Source of the DNA: Deinococcus metallilatus
Lineage (GTDB): Bacteria > Deinococcota > Deinococci > Deinococcales > Deinococcaceae
Direction: 5' to 3'
Assembly (NCBI RefSeq): GCF_004758605.1
Contig: NZ_CP038512.1
Coordinates: 1,000,001-1,064,000 of the forward strand
Length of the DNA stretch: 64,000 nt
The notes under the pieces: generated by a model
What the model saw: only the letters and a program-made list of their open reading frames with translations
What the model was told of the DNA's origin: nothing
The model's database searches: none
Program-made: the position numbers and the translations under genes
Shown here: positions 1-16,755 of the stretch, one piece after another
How the letters are laid out: each line of letters starts with the position of its first letter
Position numbering within the stretch: position 1 is the stretch's first letter

Positions 1-2
1 CG

Positions 3-164
3 CGCGGGAAGTACAGCCTGCGCGACCTGACCTGGGTGGCCAGCGCGGTGCTGCGTGACGGCGCGACTATCGTCGAGGAGGTGAAGAATCAGACGGGTCA
101 CAGCCAGGCAGCCGTGCGGCTCCGGCTGCGCCGTCTCGAGGTTCGTTACCCGGCAGGACCGTAG
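3..164 (+). CDS. C-terminal fragment of an unidentified protein
   Basis: The window opens inside this frame, which stays open for 53 codons and ends at a TAG; the start lies outside. The visible part is rich in helix-forming residues and ends with an Arg-rich stretch (RLRLRRLE). That could belong to a DNA-binding or recombinase tail, but no family motif is complete, so no function is assigned. Codon use (GTG, CTG, CGC) fits a real gene. The next clear gene is more than 500 bases away on the other strand. Confidence 0.4.
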   Translation, partial: RGKYSLRDLTWVASAVLRDGATIVEEVKNQTGHSQAAVRLRLRRLEVRYPAGP

Positions 165-430
165 GCACTACGCCCCGCGGACCGGGTGAGAGACGGGGAA
201 CGGGACGCCGTCCAGCAGGGCTTACATGCCCGCGCAGATATGCAACTGACCTAGAACATCTGGGACTCTCGCTCGCCCCACTTCCGGCCCTCTTCCGGGG
301 TCCCAGGGTGGTCGGCGGGTCGCCTGGCAGCACTCTTGCCCAGGCACGGGCTGGGGAGTGGGCCGCCCCGGGGGGCCTCCGGCCGCTGTGAAGGCCGCCA
401 CCTGTCTCCCAGCTCCCGGTGCGGTCACCC

Positions 431-467
431 GGGGATGTGTCAGGGAAGGGATACCGTTAGCGAAGTC
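431..467 (+). repeat. Repeat copy A (candidate IS1182-type end)
   Basis: It shares the pattern GGGG-TGyGTCAG, six variable bases, then GATACCGTTrGCGAAGTC with 1731-1767, in the same orientation and exactly 1300 bp upstream of it. The last 14 bases (454-467) are also found inverted at 540-553. Confidence 0.55.
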
Positions 468-539
468 CGGGGGATGCCTCAAACGCATAGCTGACGCACT
501 AGACCGATGACCCAGCCCGCCAACAACACGCCTGTTATC

Positions 540-553
540 GACTTCGCCAACGG
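540..553 (-). repeat. Inverted partner of repeat copy A
   Basis: GACTTCGCCAACGG is the reverse complement of CCGTTGGCGAAGTC and pairs with 454-467 at 13 of 14 positions. The two face each other across about 72 bp, the geometry of a very small internally deleted element. Confidence 0.5.
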
Positions 554-710
554 CAAGTAGGGCGCGGGGGAAAAACAGAACTTCCCGCCCGCGTACCCCC
601 TCTTCCCAGCGCTCCGCGCCGACCCTCTGCCAGCAGCTCTACGGGTCTCGCGCAAGGGGCGAGGGTGAAGAGGCCTCCCGGAAGATGACCGTATTTCCTC
701 CCGCGAGCTC

Positions 711-736
711 CTTATCGCTTCCCTGACACACCCCCC
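711..736 (-). repeat. Repeat copy C, inverted, next to the hydrolase 3' end
   Basis: Read on the minus strand this matches the outer part of copy A (GTGTCAGGGAAG followed by GATA). With copy B at 1731 it brackets the hydrolase gene as an inverted pair pointing outward. Confidence 0.5.
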
Positions 737-737
737 T

Positions 738-1703
738 CTAGGGCAGCTTGATGCACTCTCCACCGAGCATTTCCTCAGGCTGGCCGCAGGCGGGCAGGAG
801 GGTATTCCCCCGAACGCTGTCATAAACCTTCCGAATGGATTGAATCACCAGCTCAGGCTGCTCCTTGTGGATGTAGTGCCCACTGTTTTTTGCCACGATG
901 AGCTGAGTATTGCTGGAGATCGTCGCGTTTTTCACTTGCAATTGGTGCCACAGCGCCTGGAAGGCCGCGCTGATCGGCGTTCCAGGCGGCAGAAGTTCCT
1001 TCCCATGTTCGAGGACCACGGTCGGCATCTTCCCGAACGGCCCCAGAGGACGTACTTCATCGGCACTCCGCCGGAGCAGCAAGCCCTCTTTGGGGACCAT
1101 TTCCATACTGGCTTCCTCACGCAGGGCACCGATGATCGCCGCCTCGCCCTCTTTCTGCGGACCGACGAGCTGGAGGACGCGGTCGAACTGGTCAGGGTTG
1201 GAGGTATCCACCAGCACGAGGCCCTTCACGTCCTGCGGGGCCTGCTGAGCAAAGAGCCTGGCCGTGAATCCCGAGATGGAATGTCCCACGTAGATATAAG
1301 GACCAGGAACCTTGGCATTGCGGAGCAAGGCTCTCAGTTCGGAAACCACAGTTCGGGTCGTCCGTGGGCGTGGCCCCGCTTCGCTCTTGCCCAGGCCGGA
1401 ACGGTCATAAGCACAGACACGGGTGAACTGGGCGACCCCTGCCTGCACCTGGCCCCACTCGCTGCTGTCACCCCCCGCGCCCGAGTCCAGGAGGACAGTC
1501 GGACTACCACGGCTCTTCCCCATGCAGGAGATATACAGCCGATGTGTCCCCACGCTCACCAGTGAGTTGACTGGGACGGAGACAGCCTGCGGGGGGGGTG
1601 CGCCCGCACCTCCGGCTGAGGCAGGAGCCTGGGACCCGATCAGAAGGGCCAGACTCGTGAACAGCAGACATAAGCGACGGGGGCCAGGAGCTGCATTGTC
1701 CAT
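738..1703 (-). CDS. Secreted alpha/beta hydrolase
   Basis: A 321-residue alpha/beta-hydrolase-fold enzyme, probably an esterase or related hydrolase acting outside the cytoplasm. Residues about 11-31 form a hydrophobic signal segment ending near ASA. The nucleophile elbow is GHSIS (about 140-144, Ser142). A strand plus DSGAGG near 73-78 supplies the oxyanion region, and GHYIHKEQP near the C-terminus holds the likely catalytic His. ATG at 1703 was chosen because TACTAT lies five bases before it (leaderless). Base use is unlike the neighbours: 841-900 has 31 G/C of 60. With flanking inverted repeats and a transposase fragment behind its start, this suggests acquisition. The substrate is unknown. 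Confidence 0.8.
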   Translation of the reverse strand: MDNAAPGPRRLCLLFTSLALLIGSQAPASAGGAGAPPPQAVSVPVNSLVSVGTHRLYISCMGKSRGSPTVLLDSGAGGDSSEWGQVQAGVAQFTRVCAYDRSGLGKSEAGPRPRTTRTVVSELRALLRNAKVPGPYIYVGHSISGFTARLFAQQAPQDVKGLVLVDTSNPDQFDRVLQLVGPQKEGEAAIIGALREEASMEMVPKEGLLLRRSADEVRPLGPFGKMPTVVLEHGKELLPPGTPISAAFQALWHQLQVKNATISSNTQLIVAKNSGHYIHKEQPELVIQSIRKVYDSVRGNTLLPACGQPEEMLGGECIKLP

Positions 1704-1708
1704 GAACA

Positions 1709-1714
1709 ATAGTA
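1709..1714 (-). promoter_or_regulatory. -10 box of the hydrolase
   Basis: TACTAT on the minus strand, 5 nt before the ATG at 1703; no Shine-Dalgarno sequence, so a leaderless start is inferred. Confidence 0.4.
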
Positions 1715-1730
1715 ACGTCTCGCCCTGGAG

Positions 1731-1767
1731 GGGGGTGCGTCAGCTTCCTGATACCGTTGGCGAAGTC
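1731..1767 (+). repeat. Repeat copy B, upstream of the IS1182-type transposase start
   Basis: Same repeat as 431-467, placed about 25 bp before the transposase start codon at 1792. This position suggests it is the left terminal sequence of that element. The best conserved core is ATACCGTTGGCGAAGTC. Confidence 0.55.
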
Positions 1768-1791
1768 GGCGGGCGAGGCGCACACTGAGCG

Positions 1792-1942
1792 ATGCTACGT
1801 CCAGACCCGCTCGGCCCCGTTCCCGAAGACACAGCTCGTATCGCCTGTGCGGCCTTCCGGCAGGGCAACCTCTACCTCAAGCTCCGAGACGAGCTGGGCG
1901 TGCTGTACACCGACGAGGATTTCGCCGCGTTGTTTCCAGCGC
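1792..1942 (+). pseudogene. 5' fragment of an IS1182-type transposase
   Basis: About 50 codons of a transposase N-terminus (MLRPDPLGPVPEDTAR, then YLKLRDELG and DEDFAALFP), recognisable as the start of the IS1182-type transposases common in Deinococcus, which are normally several hundred residues long. The match stops at FPA. If the IS5-type element beginning at 1945 is removed, the frame continues straight into the 3' end of the downstream esterase. The gene was therefore already cut down before the IS5-type insertion. It has no catalytic residues and is non-functional. Confidence 0.8.
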
Positions 1943-1944
1943 TA

Positions 1945-2820
1945 GAGACTGGGGAGGAGACTATCCAAGAAAGGGCTTGGATTTTGCCAGGAGCAGAACG
2001 CAGGCCGCGAGGAAATGAAAGCCGATCAGGGTGGAGGACAGGCGTTCGAGGTGACGTCCGAGGCGACGAAAGCGGGATAACCAGGCGAACGAACGCTCCA
2101 CCACCCAGCGTTTGGGGAGCAGGACGAAGCCACGTGAAGCGTCCAGACGCTTCACGACCACCAGTTCGATGTTGCTCTTCCGAGCGGCCTCCAGGGTCTG
2201 TTCGCCGGTATAGCCCTGATCCACGAAGGCCACTTCCAGCATGCCCCCGGTGATCTCCTGTGCCTCTCGACACAGCTCTGCGACCTGAGCGCGATCCTGT
2301 TCGTGAGCGGGCGAGGTCAGCAAGGTGAGGAGGTGGCCCAGGGTATCGACTACCAGATGCACCTTGGTCCCCTTACGCTTCTTGGCACCGTCGAAACCAG
2401 CACGGTGTCCGCTCTCCGGGGTGCTTTGCAGGGTGCGGCTATCGATGATGATCGCGGAGGGTTCCCCTCCGCGTTGCTGCTGAACCCGGCTCAGAAGCCG
2501 CAGATCATGCACGGCGTTTTCGAAGCAATGCGCCTCGAACCACCGCTTCGCTTGTGCCCGAACAATGTCTTCGGGTGGAAAGTCATGGGGAAGATAATCC
2601 CACTGTGCCCCTGTGCGGCCCAGCCACAACAGCGCGTTCAGAACCTCTCGCAGCGGATATTTGCGTTGTGGTGCGTCCTCTGGAACCAACGCCAGATAGG
2701 GCAGCAGGAAGTGGTAGGTAGCGTCGTCCACATCGCTGGGATAAGCGCACCGTGTCACCCACTCATTCTGACCTTGGCAGAGCGAGTTCCTTCAATTTGG
2801 ATTGCCTTCAACCCAGCCTC
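1945..2820 (-). mobile_element. Intact IS5-type insertion sequence, 876 bp
   Basis: The ends are imperfect inverted repeats matching at 18 of 24 positions: from 1945 inward, GAGACTGGGG then ATCCAA by position 24; from 2820 inward on the other strand, GAGGCTGGGT then ATCCAA. They are flanked by TA on both sides (1943-1944 and 2821-2822). Removing the element leaves CTAA, which fits the YTAR target and TA duplication known for the IS427-like branch of IS5. One uninterrupted transposase gene fills it. The ends, duplication and DDE residues are all present, so it may still be mobile. Confidence 0.85.
1961..2758 (-). CDS. IS5-family DDE transposase
   Basis: A 265-residue transposase that moves the element around it. 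The N-terminal part (about 1-90) has the DUF4096-like fold seen in IS5 enzymes ([19 protein letters not shown]). The catalytic triad is visible as [17 protein letters not shown] and VVERSFAWL. The frame is continuous, whereas many relatives need a frameshift. It starts with GTG at 2758 and ends with TAG only 16 bases from the left end of the element. The start is weakly supported by a purine-rich stretch and could be slightly different. Confidence 0.92.
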   Translation of the reverse strand: MTRCAYPSDVDDATYHFLLPYLALVPEDAPQRKYPLREVLNALLWLGRTGAQWDYLPHDFPPEDIVRAQAKRWFEAHCFENAVHDLRLLSRVQQQRGGEPSAIIIDSRTLQSTPESGHRAGFDGAKKRKGTKVHLVVDTLGHLLTLLTSPAHEQDRAQVAELCREAQEITGGMLEVAFVDQGYTGEQTLEAARKSNIELVVVKRLDASRGFVLLPKRWVVERSFAWLSRFRRLGRHLERLSSTLIGFHFLAACVLLLAKSKPFLG

Positions 2821-2833
2821 TAAAGCGCCCCGC

Positions 2834-3733
<900 letters not shown>

Positions 3734-4126
3734 GCGCGCAGGCTAGCGGCGCCGTGTGGTGGCCCGGCGTGCAAGGGGCACACTCGGGCTTGAGGCGGCC
3801 TTGACCTTGCGGGGTGAGGGGTGGGGCGCACAGGCAAAAGGGAAGCGGGCGGGCCGAGTCCCTTGAGCCGCGTGTTTTGAAAGCCGGACGAAATTCATTT
3901 GAGCGGAAAAAGGCCGTCAGAGTCGGTGGCTCTGGAATGCATAGCGGCTTTCCCTGGCATCCAGCTATGCACGCATAACCGCCACCTCCCTTGAGCATTT
4001 GGTCGTCCCTGACGCAAGTTGCCCCAGGGCTGTTCCGGCTGGAGGTCAAACTGGGACCGGAAAATGCCGATCTGGTCATGAATACTCAGACTTTCGTCCG
4101 GCTTTCAAGCGTGTTAGCTTGCCCGG
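3734..4126. other. 393-bp interval without a convincing gene
   Basis: It separates two divergent genes. Open frames here have mixed composition and no start signals, so none is called. The right end carries the -10 box for the phosphatase at 4115-4120. The middle (about 3870-4110) is AT-richer than the surroundings and may be old accessory DNA. Confidence 0.4.
4115..4120 (+). promoter_or_regulatory. -10 box of the histidine phosphatase
   Basis: TAGCTT ends 6 nt before ATG 4127; no ribosome-binding sequence, so leaderless transcription is inferred. Confidence 0.5.
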
Positions 4127-4828
4127 ATGCGTCTGCTCCTGATCCGCCACGGACAATCCAGGAACAATCACCTGACAGGAGCACCGGACTACCTTCAGGG
4201 AAGGTTGGCCGATCCACCCCTCACGGAGCGAGGCCATCAGCAGGCGCTCCGGCTGGCGGACTGGGCCACCCGGGACGACTTCTGTCAGCGAATCACGCAT
4301 CTCTACACCAGCCTCACGATCCGCGCGGTGCAGACGGCCGCGCCACTCGCCCAGGCGCTGGGGCTGAAGGCGCGCGGCCTCACCGAAGCCTACGAGTGCG
4401 GTGGTCTGAACAGCGGCCCGGCTGGAGGATTCACCCCTGTTGCGGGCCGCGACCACGCCTCACTTCAGGTGGACTGCCCGGCGCTCCTCTGGCCGGAGGA
4501 CCTCTGCGGCCAGGTCTGGGATGGAGGCTGCGAACCCTGGGAACAGGCGCGCTTTGCCGCACGGGCGGCCAGCGTGACGGCCCGGCTGCGGAGAGTTGCG
4601 GACGAGGCAGACGTGATCGCCCTCATCACCCACCATGATTTCGCGCAGTATCTCACCTCCGACCTGCTTGACCTGCCTGCGCTGAGCGGTGAGGCGCTCA
4701 CGTTCCGACTGAACAATGCGGCCACCGCCTGTATCGAACTGGGCCTGGACTCTGCTGGAACGGAGCGTCGCCTGTTGCACTGGTTCAACCGTGTCTGTCA
4801 CCTGACGCCCGATCTCATCACGCTTTGA
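4127..4828 (+). CDS. Histidine phosphatase family protein
   Basis: A 233-residue cytoplasmic phosphatase of the phosphoglycerate-mutase superfamily. The phospho-accepting motif is LIRHGQS (about 5-11) with His8 as the nucleophile. The paired second His lies in LITHHD around residue 168. TSLTIRAVQTA provides the usual phosphate-pocket Arg. Possible substrates include small phosphorylated metabolites; nothing in the context narrows this. It is a single gene between a divergent esterase and lycopene cyclase, and slightly less GC-rich than the cyclase. Confidence 0.88.
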   Translation: MRLLLIRHGQSRNNHLTGAPDYLQGRLADPPLTERGHQQALRLADWATRDDFCQRITHLYTSLTIRAVQTAAPLAQALGLKARGLTEAYECGGLNSGPAGGFTPVAGRDHASLQVDCPALLWPEDLCGQVWDGGCEPWEQARFAARAASVTARLRRVADEADVIALITHHDFAQYLTSDLLDLPALSGEALTFRLNNAATACIELGLDSAGTERRLLHWFNRVCHLTPDLITL

Positions 4829-4921
4829 CGACAGGGGTGCGGAGCTTGCCGCGTTCCGGCTGCTCCCTCGCCACTCTCCCTTCCGTGTGCATGCCTCCAC
4901 TCCCGGTTCACCCCCACACGC

Positions 4922-4927
4922 TAGCCT
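4922..4927 (+). promoter_or_regulatory. -10 box of the lycopene cyclase gene
   Basis: TAGCCT is followed by 7 nt and ATG 4935. This fixes the start 16 codons inside the longest open frame. Confidence 0.5.
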
Positions 4928-4934
4928 GCGCGGC

Positions 4935-6179
4935 ATGCCTGCCGCCTCCCCAGCGACGGACGCCCTGGTGGTGGGCGGCGGCCCGGCGGGTCTGGGTCTG
5001 GCGGCCGAACTCGCCGCGTGTGGGTTGCGGGTGTGGCTGGTCGCGCCCCACCCGCCCCGGCCCTTCCCGGCCACCTACGGGGCCTGGCTGGACGAACTCC
5101 CCGCCTGGACACGTACCTGCCTGGCCGACGTGTGGACCGACGTGCGCGCGTACACGGGTGAGCGGCCCACGCCGCTGCTGCGCCCGTATGCCCTGCTGGA
5201 CAATGCCCGGCTGCTGGAGACACTGCTCGCCCGCGCCGGAAGCGGCCTGACCTGGACCGTCGGCACCGTGCGCGGGGCAACCCGGCTGGAGGAGGGGTGG
5301 GAGGTTCACGGTGCGGGCGGCGAAACCTGGTATGCCCCGGTGGTCGTGGATGCGGGCGGACACGTGGGGAGCCTGTCCCGGCCCCGGTATACCGGCGGGG
5401 CGGCCCTCCAGACGGCCTTCGGGATCGTCGCGCACTTTGATCGGCCGCCTGCCCCGCCCGGCGCGATGGTCTGGATGGACCACCGTGCGTCCCACCTCGC
5501 TCCTGCGGGTGTGTCTGCCGCTCCTACCTTTCTGTACGCCATGCACCTGGGCGGTTCCCGCTATCTGGTGGAGGAAACCAGCCTGATCGCCCGCCCGGGT
5601 CTGCCCCGCGCCCTGCTGGAGCGGCGACTGCACGCCCGCCTCGCCGCGCAGGGGACGCCCCCCCGCGAGGTGGAGCGGGAGGAATGGGTGGCCTTCCCCA
5701 TGAACGCGGCGGCGCCCTGCCCCGGTCCCATCCTCGCGTTCGGGTCGGCGGCAGGGCTGGTTCACCCCGTCAGCGGCTTTCAGGTGGCGGGCGCCCTGCA
5801 AGACGCGCCGGAGGTCGCGGAGGCGGTGGCAGGGGCTCTCGCCGGGCATGACCCGTGGGCCGCCGTGCAGGCCGGGTGGACGGCCCTCTGGCCCCCGGAG
5901 CGCCGCGCGGCCCGCGAGGTCGCCCTGCTGGGGGTGGACGCGCTGCTGGCGCTCCCGGGTGACCAGCTTCCTGCCTTCTTCGAGGCCTTTTTCCGGCTGC
6001 CTGCCCGTGAGTGGCGGGCCTTCCTGGCCCCCCACACGGACGCGGGAACGCTGGCCCGGACCATGCTGAGGGTGTTCGCGCACGCGCCGAACGCCGTCCG
6101 TGCCCCCCTGGCCCGCGCGGCTCTCGGGCAAACGGGCGTGAGTGGGCGGGCGCTGAGGGCGGCGGTGCGTGGGTTTTGA
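4935..6179 (+). CDS. crtLm: CrtL-type lycopene beta-cyclase
   Basis: A 414-residue flavoprotein that closes the beta ring of lycopene, a step towards the red Deinococcus carotenoids. The dinucleotide-binding motif GGGPAGLG lies at about 14-21. TYGAWLDELPAW matches the conserved YG-W-DE element of plant and bacterial CrtL enzymes. Further signatures are FLYAMHLGG, YLVEETSL, FPMNAAAP and AGLVHPVSGFQVAGAL. The start is set by the -10 box 7 nt upstream. It stands alone, with no other carotenoid gene next to it. It ends 29 bp from the convergent RidA gene. The symbol follows usage for the D. radiodurans enzyme. Confidence 0.88.
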   Translation: MPAASPATDALVVGGGPAGLGLAAELAACGLRVWLVAPHPPRPFPATYGAWLDELPAWTRTCLADVWTDVRAYTGERPTPLLRPYALLDNARLLETLLARAGSGLTWTVGTVRGATRLEEGWEVHGAGGETWYAPVVVDAGGHVGSLSRPRYTGGAALQTAFGIVAHFDRPPAPPGAMVWMDHRASHLAPAGVSAAPTFLYAMHLGGSRYLVEETSLIARPGLPRALLERRLHARLAAQGTPPREVEREEWVAFPMNAAAPCPGPILAFGSAAGLVHPVSGFQVAGALQDAPEVAEAVAGALAGHDPWAAVQAGWTALWPPERRAAREVALLGVDALLALPGDQLPAFFEAFFRLPAREWRAFLAPHTDAGTLARTMLRVFAHAPNAVRAPLARAALGQTGVSGRALRAAVRGF

Positions 6180-6208
6180 TGAATGCCCGGGTCTGAGTTC
6201 CGCCCGAC

Positions 6209-6694
6209 CTAAGCCTGCCGCACCAGCACCGCCGCCTCCACCTCTACCGGGATATTCCAGGGCAGTTCGGCCAGGCCGACGGCGGACCGGGCATGCTGGC
6301 CGACCTCGGGGCCGAACACCGCCAGGATCAGCTCGGAAAAGCCGTGGATGACCCCGGGAAGGTCGGTGAAGCCGGGCGCGGCATTGACCATCCCGTGGAC
6401 CCGGCCCCAGGCCGCGATCCGGTCGAGGTCGCCCAGCGCACGCTTCAGGCTGCCCAGCATGGACAGGGCCACCAGCCGTGCGGCCTCCCGCGCCTGCACC
6501 GGACTCACCCCGGCCCCCACCTTACCGAAGGGTCCGGCCAGGGAACCGTCCGGCGCCTGCGGCCCGTGTCCCGAGAGCAGCGCCCGCTCGCCCACGATCC
6601 GCACCGCCACAAACGGCAGCGCGGCTCCCCCCGGGGCTTGCAGTGGCGGTGGCAGGGTCAGGCCGAGATCGTGGAGCCGCGATTCGATCTGCAT
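6209..6694 (-). CDS. RidA (YjgF/UK114) family protein, long form
   Basis: A 161-residue member of the RidA superfamily, whose characterised members hydrolyse reactive enamine/imine intermediates formed by PLP enzymes. The C-terminal signature ARSAVGLAELPWNIPVEVEA contains the conserved Arg and the P-x-VEVEA strand. It is longer than the usual 125-130 residues, resembling the roughly 150-residue subgroup that has an extra N-terminal segment. A serine dehydratase, which releases enamines, lies about 1 kb downstream on the other strand; a link is only suggestive. Confidence 0.82.
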   Translation of the reverse strand: MQIESRLHDLGLTLPPPLQAPGGAALPFVAVRIVGERALLSGHGPQAPDGSLAGPFGKVGAGVSPVQAREAARLVALSMLGSLKRALGDLDRIAAWGRVHGMVNAAPGFTDLPGVIHGFSELILAVFGPEVGQHARSAVGLAELPWNIPVEVEAAVLVRQA

Positions 6695-6797
6695 GGGCCG
6701 AGCATACCGGGTGGCCGCAACAGCTCCGGGTCAGCGGATGAACGCGGCCTTGGCCTCCCCACATCCTCCCGCAGTGCAGCGCGCGTCAAGCTCAGGT

Positions 6798-7010
6798 ATG
6801 ACGGACCGACAAGCCGAGGACCAGACGCCCCAAACCAGCCAGTTGGACGTGTCCGGCGCCGACCAGCAGGACTCCGTCGGCACGGTGAACCCGGCGGGCC
6901 TGGACAGCGATCCCCAGCGAACCGAGCTGGAAGAACTGCGCGCCACCCTCGCGGACATGACCCACGAGGAAAAAACGCGGCTGGAGGAGGTCGAGGAAGG
7001 GGAACAGTAG
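6798..7010 (+). CDS. Small acidic hydrophilic protein, function unknown
   Basis: A 70-residue protein with no hydrophobic segment. The first 45 residues are Gln/Asp/Thr-rich and look disordered. The last 28 ([12 protein letters not shown] to the Glu-rich end) should form an amphipathic helix or short coiled coil. Codon use is typical for the neighbourhood and the frame stops at TAG. I recognise no family. The start ATG at 6798 is supported mainly by codon use and by the non-coding look of the sequence before it. Confidence 0.55.
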   Translation: MTDRQAEDQTPQTSQLDVSGADQQDSVGTVNPAGLDSDPQRTELEELRATLADMTHEEKTRLEEVEEGEQ

Positions 7011-7546
7011 CCTCCTCCCCAGACGCTTGATGGGCAACAGAAACTTGCTGTCTGAGATGGGCTTTTTTCTTCCTCCCCCCTTGCAGGCTGGGTGATGCAG
7101 ATAAGTCTCTCATGTCTGCAAAGGCTGGGGTTGCTGTTTCGTTCGGGTCGCGCCGGGAAGGCGTTTGCGTTCCCCCCTCCCAGCCTCCCCCGCAAGGGGG
7201 GAGGAGCGAAAAACGCCGTGTTTACCGGTGTTACTTCTTTTATGAGTGACATGCGTGCATCACTCAGCCCCTTGCAGGGGACCGGTACAGCTCGCACCGC
7301 TTGAGGCTGGGCCTCGCAGAGCTGTTTGCAGAGGGGGGTGTTGGGCGAAGCCCGCTTCCGTGCCAGACGAGAAAAACGGTTCCGCGCGCCCTGCTCGCCT
7401 GACCTATAAGGCACATCAAGCGTAGAGGTGAGAGGGCCAGGACACCGACCTTCAGAAAGGGAGGAGATACGTGGCTCCTTCCTGCTTCCCGCGTTGCCGT
7501 CCTCCCGCCCCGGACACGCCCAGATGGAGTTATCTATACTGATTTC
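7011..7546. repeat. Non-coding interval filled with GC-rich hairpin repeats
   Basis: Two modules are visible. At 7064-7212 a T-run plus CTTCCTCCCCCCTTG faces its inverted form (CAAGGGGGGAGGAGCG then AAAAAC). At 7268-7415 a structured module has ACAGCTC and GAGCTGT arms around GAGGCTGGGCCTC, followed by CGTGCCAGACGAGAAAAACG. The second module recurs at 31021-31116 and its tail recurs inverted at 22703-22740. There is no gene; the right end holds the sdaAB promoter. Confidence 0.7.
7535..7540 (+). promoter_or_regulatory. -10 box of sdaAB
   Basis: TATACT, a near-perfect -10, lies 6 nt before ATG 7547. GGACAC at 7512-7517 sits at -35 spacing. A leaderless start is inferred. Confidence 0.6.
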
Positions 7547-8212
<666 letters not shown>

Positions 8213-8233
8213 CGGCTGGCGCCGCTGTCTCAA

Positions 8234-8310
8234 GGTCTGACGGTCAAACCGTCTCCCCGCCGGACCGCAGCTTTTGCCTTTAGACAGTCAGACCGTTAGA
8301 CAGTTAGACC
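8234..8310. repeat. Inverted arrays of an 8-bp AGACnGTY unit
   Basis: 8282-8310 reads AGACAGTC AGACCGTT AGACAGTT AGACC. 8234-8254 is the same kind of array on the opposite strand (AGACGGTT TGACCGTC AGACC). The arms can fold into one long stem between sdaAB and sdaAA. The same design recurs at 11931-12022. Confidence 0.7.
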
Positions 8311-8326
8311 CTCCGCAGGAGACTCC

Positions 8327-9217
<891 letters not shown>

Positions 9218-9229
9218 CAGGCCGTTCTC

Positions 9230-9790
9230 TTACAGCACGCCCCGGTACATCTCGTCCAGCGTGAGGGTGCGTCCCAGGCAGGGCACCTCCACCTGTCCCT
9301 CCCCGCGATGCTCGCGCATCTGCCAGCCCCCGTCCGTGCGCTGGTACTCCACCACATGCCGCTCGTCCTGCGAGACGATCAGGTAGGTCTGGAGGGTGGG
9401 AACCGCCGTGTACGTCTGGTACTTGGTGCGCCGGTCGTTGTGGGCCGTGCTGCCCGAGAGAACTTCCACGAGGAGGCAGGGCGAGGTTTCGTAGTAGCGG
9501 TCGGGTGGCTCGCCGCCGCACACCAGCATCACGTCCGGGTAGAAGTAACTCTTGCTGCCGGGGCTGTAGAGCTGCATGTCGGACTGGTAGAGGCGGCAGC
9601 CCTGGCGCATGGCATCGGGGTAGAGGTGCCCGCCAATGTTCATGCTGATCCGCGTATGTTCCCCGCTCGCCCCCGCCTGGGCATGCAGCGGGTACACGAA
9701 CCCCCCCACGTATTCCCGCTTGTAGGGACTCTCGCGCTCGGTGCGGAGATATTCGGCCTCGCTCATGGCCTTTGGAGCGGTGTCCGTCAT
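9230..9790 (-). CDS. Uma2 (DUF820) family putative endonuclease
   Basis: A 186-residue protein with the PD-(D/E)XK-like core of the Uma2 family. [12 protein letters not shown] supplies the catalytic Asp, and [23 protein letters not shown] supplies the ExK-like and helix parts. [12 protein letters not shown] and [13 protein letters not shown] match other family blocks. Uma2 proteins are abundant in cyanobacteria and Deinococcus and their biological role is unclear; some are element-associated. It is convergent with sdaAA and ends 12 bp from it. No partner gene is visible. Confidence 0.85.
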   Translation of the reverse strand: MTDTAPKAMSEAEYLRTERESPYKREYVGGFVYPLHAQAGASGEHTRISMNIGGHLYPDAMRQGCRLYQSDMQLYSPGSKSYFYPDVMLVCGGEPPDRYYETSPCLLVEVLSGSTAHNDRRTKYQTYTAVPTLQTYLIVSQDERHVVEYQRTDGGWQMREHRGEGQVEVPCLGRTLTLDEMYRGVL

Positions 9791-9826
9791 GGGTCATCTT
9801 ACGGCGGGCGGGGGGGGCAAGGCCCC

Positions 9827-10879
<1,053 letters not shown>

Positions 10880-10886
10880 GCCGGGA

Positions 10887-11895
<1,009 letters not shown>

Positions 11896-11930
11896 GCGCC
11901 GGTAAATTTCCGGCAAAAGCGGTAAGAAGC

Positions 11931-11999
11931 GTCTAACCGTCGAACGGTCCAACGGCCAGAGAGGCCAGAGAGGCCAGAGCAAGACGAGGCTTCGAGCGG

Positions 12000-12022
<23 letters not shown>
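11931..12022. repeat. Second inverted AGACnGTY array, with a 9-bp tandem repeat in its loop
   Basis: The left arm 11931-11950 (GTCTAACCGTCGAACGGTCC) and the right arm 11996-12022 (GCGGTTAGACC and GACCGTTAGACC) are complementary. Between them GGCCAGAGA is repeated almost three times (11954-11979). The right arm includes the nadE stop codon. It probably acts as a stem at the convergent SDR/nadE ends. Confidence 0.7.
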
Positions 12023-12866
<844 letters not shown>

Positions 12867-12998
12867 GGGGGGAGTATTTCATGGGGTTTCGCCGCGGGGC
12901 TGGAGGGGCCGGGCGTCCTGAAGTCCGTCCTGAACTCACCGCGCCAGTTGCCCCCCTGTCCCTGAACAGGTTGCTGCCCCCTTGTGCTTCCTGTCACG

Positions 12999-13004
12999 TA
13001 CACT
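12999..13004 (+). promoter_or_regulatory. -10 box of the niaP-pncB-nadM operon
   Basis: TACACT lies 9 nt before ATG 13014. There is no ribosome-binding site, so a leaderless or near-leaderless transcript is inferred. I see no clear operator. Confidence 0.5.
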
Positions 13005-13013
13005 CGCAACGTC

Positions 13014-16755
<3,742 letters not shown>

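Larger units (their letters stand above)
165..737. other. 573-bp non-coding, repeat-bearing interval
   Basis: No convincing gene lies here. The open frames have poor codon use and no start signals. It contains three copies or part-copies of short repeats also found at 1731-1767 (listed separately), and a 17-codon open frame at 507-560 that spans one of them and is probably not a gene. The repeats resemble end sequences of the IS1182-type element whose transposase start lies at 1792, so the stretch may be a graveyard of element ends. Confidence 0.5.

Noticed and set aside
507..560. 17-codon frame over the inverted 14-bp repeat
   Set aside because: It is too short, lacks a promoter or ribosome-binding site, and its sequence is explained by the repeat (the same DFANG text appears from the other copies).
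3734..4126. Possible decayed gene in the AT-richer stretch before the phosphatase
   Set aside because: Short plus-strand reading text lacks any start signal, codon bias or recognisable family, and minus-strand frames here run on as shadows of the esterase.
11954..11979. GGCCAGAGA tandem units as a CRISPR or minisatellite locus
   Set aside because: Only about three 9-bp units without spacers; it is the loop of the AGACnGTY stem structure.
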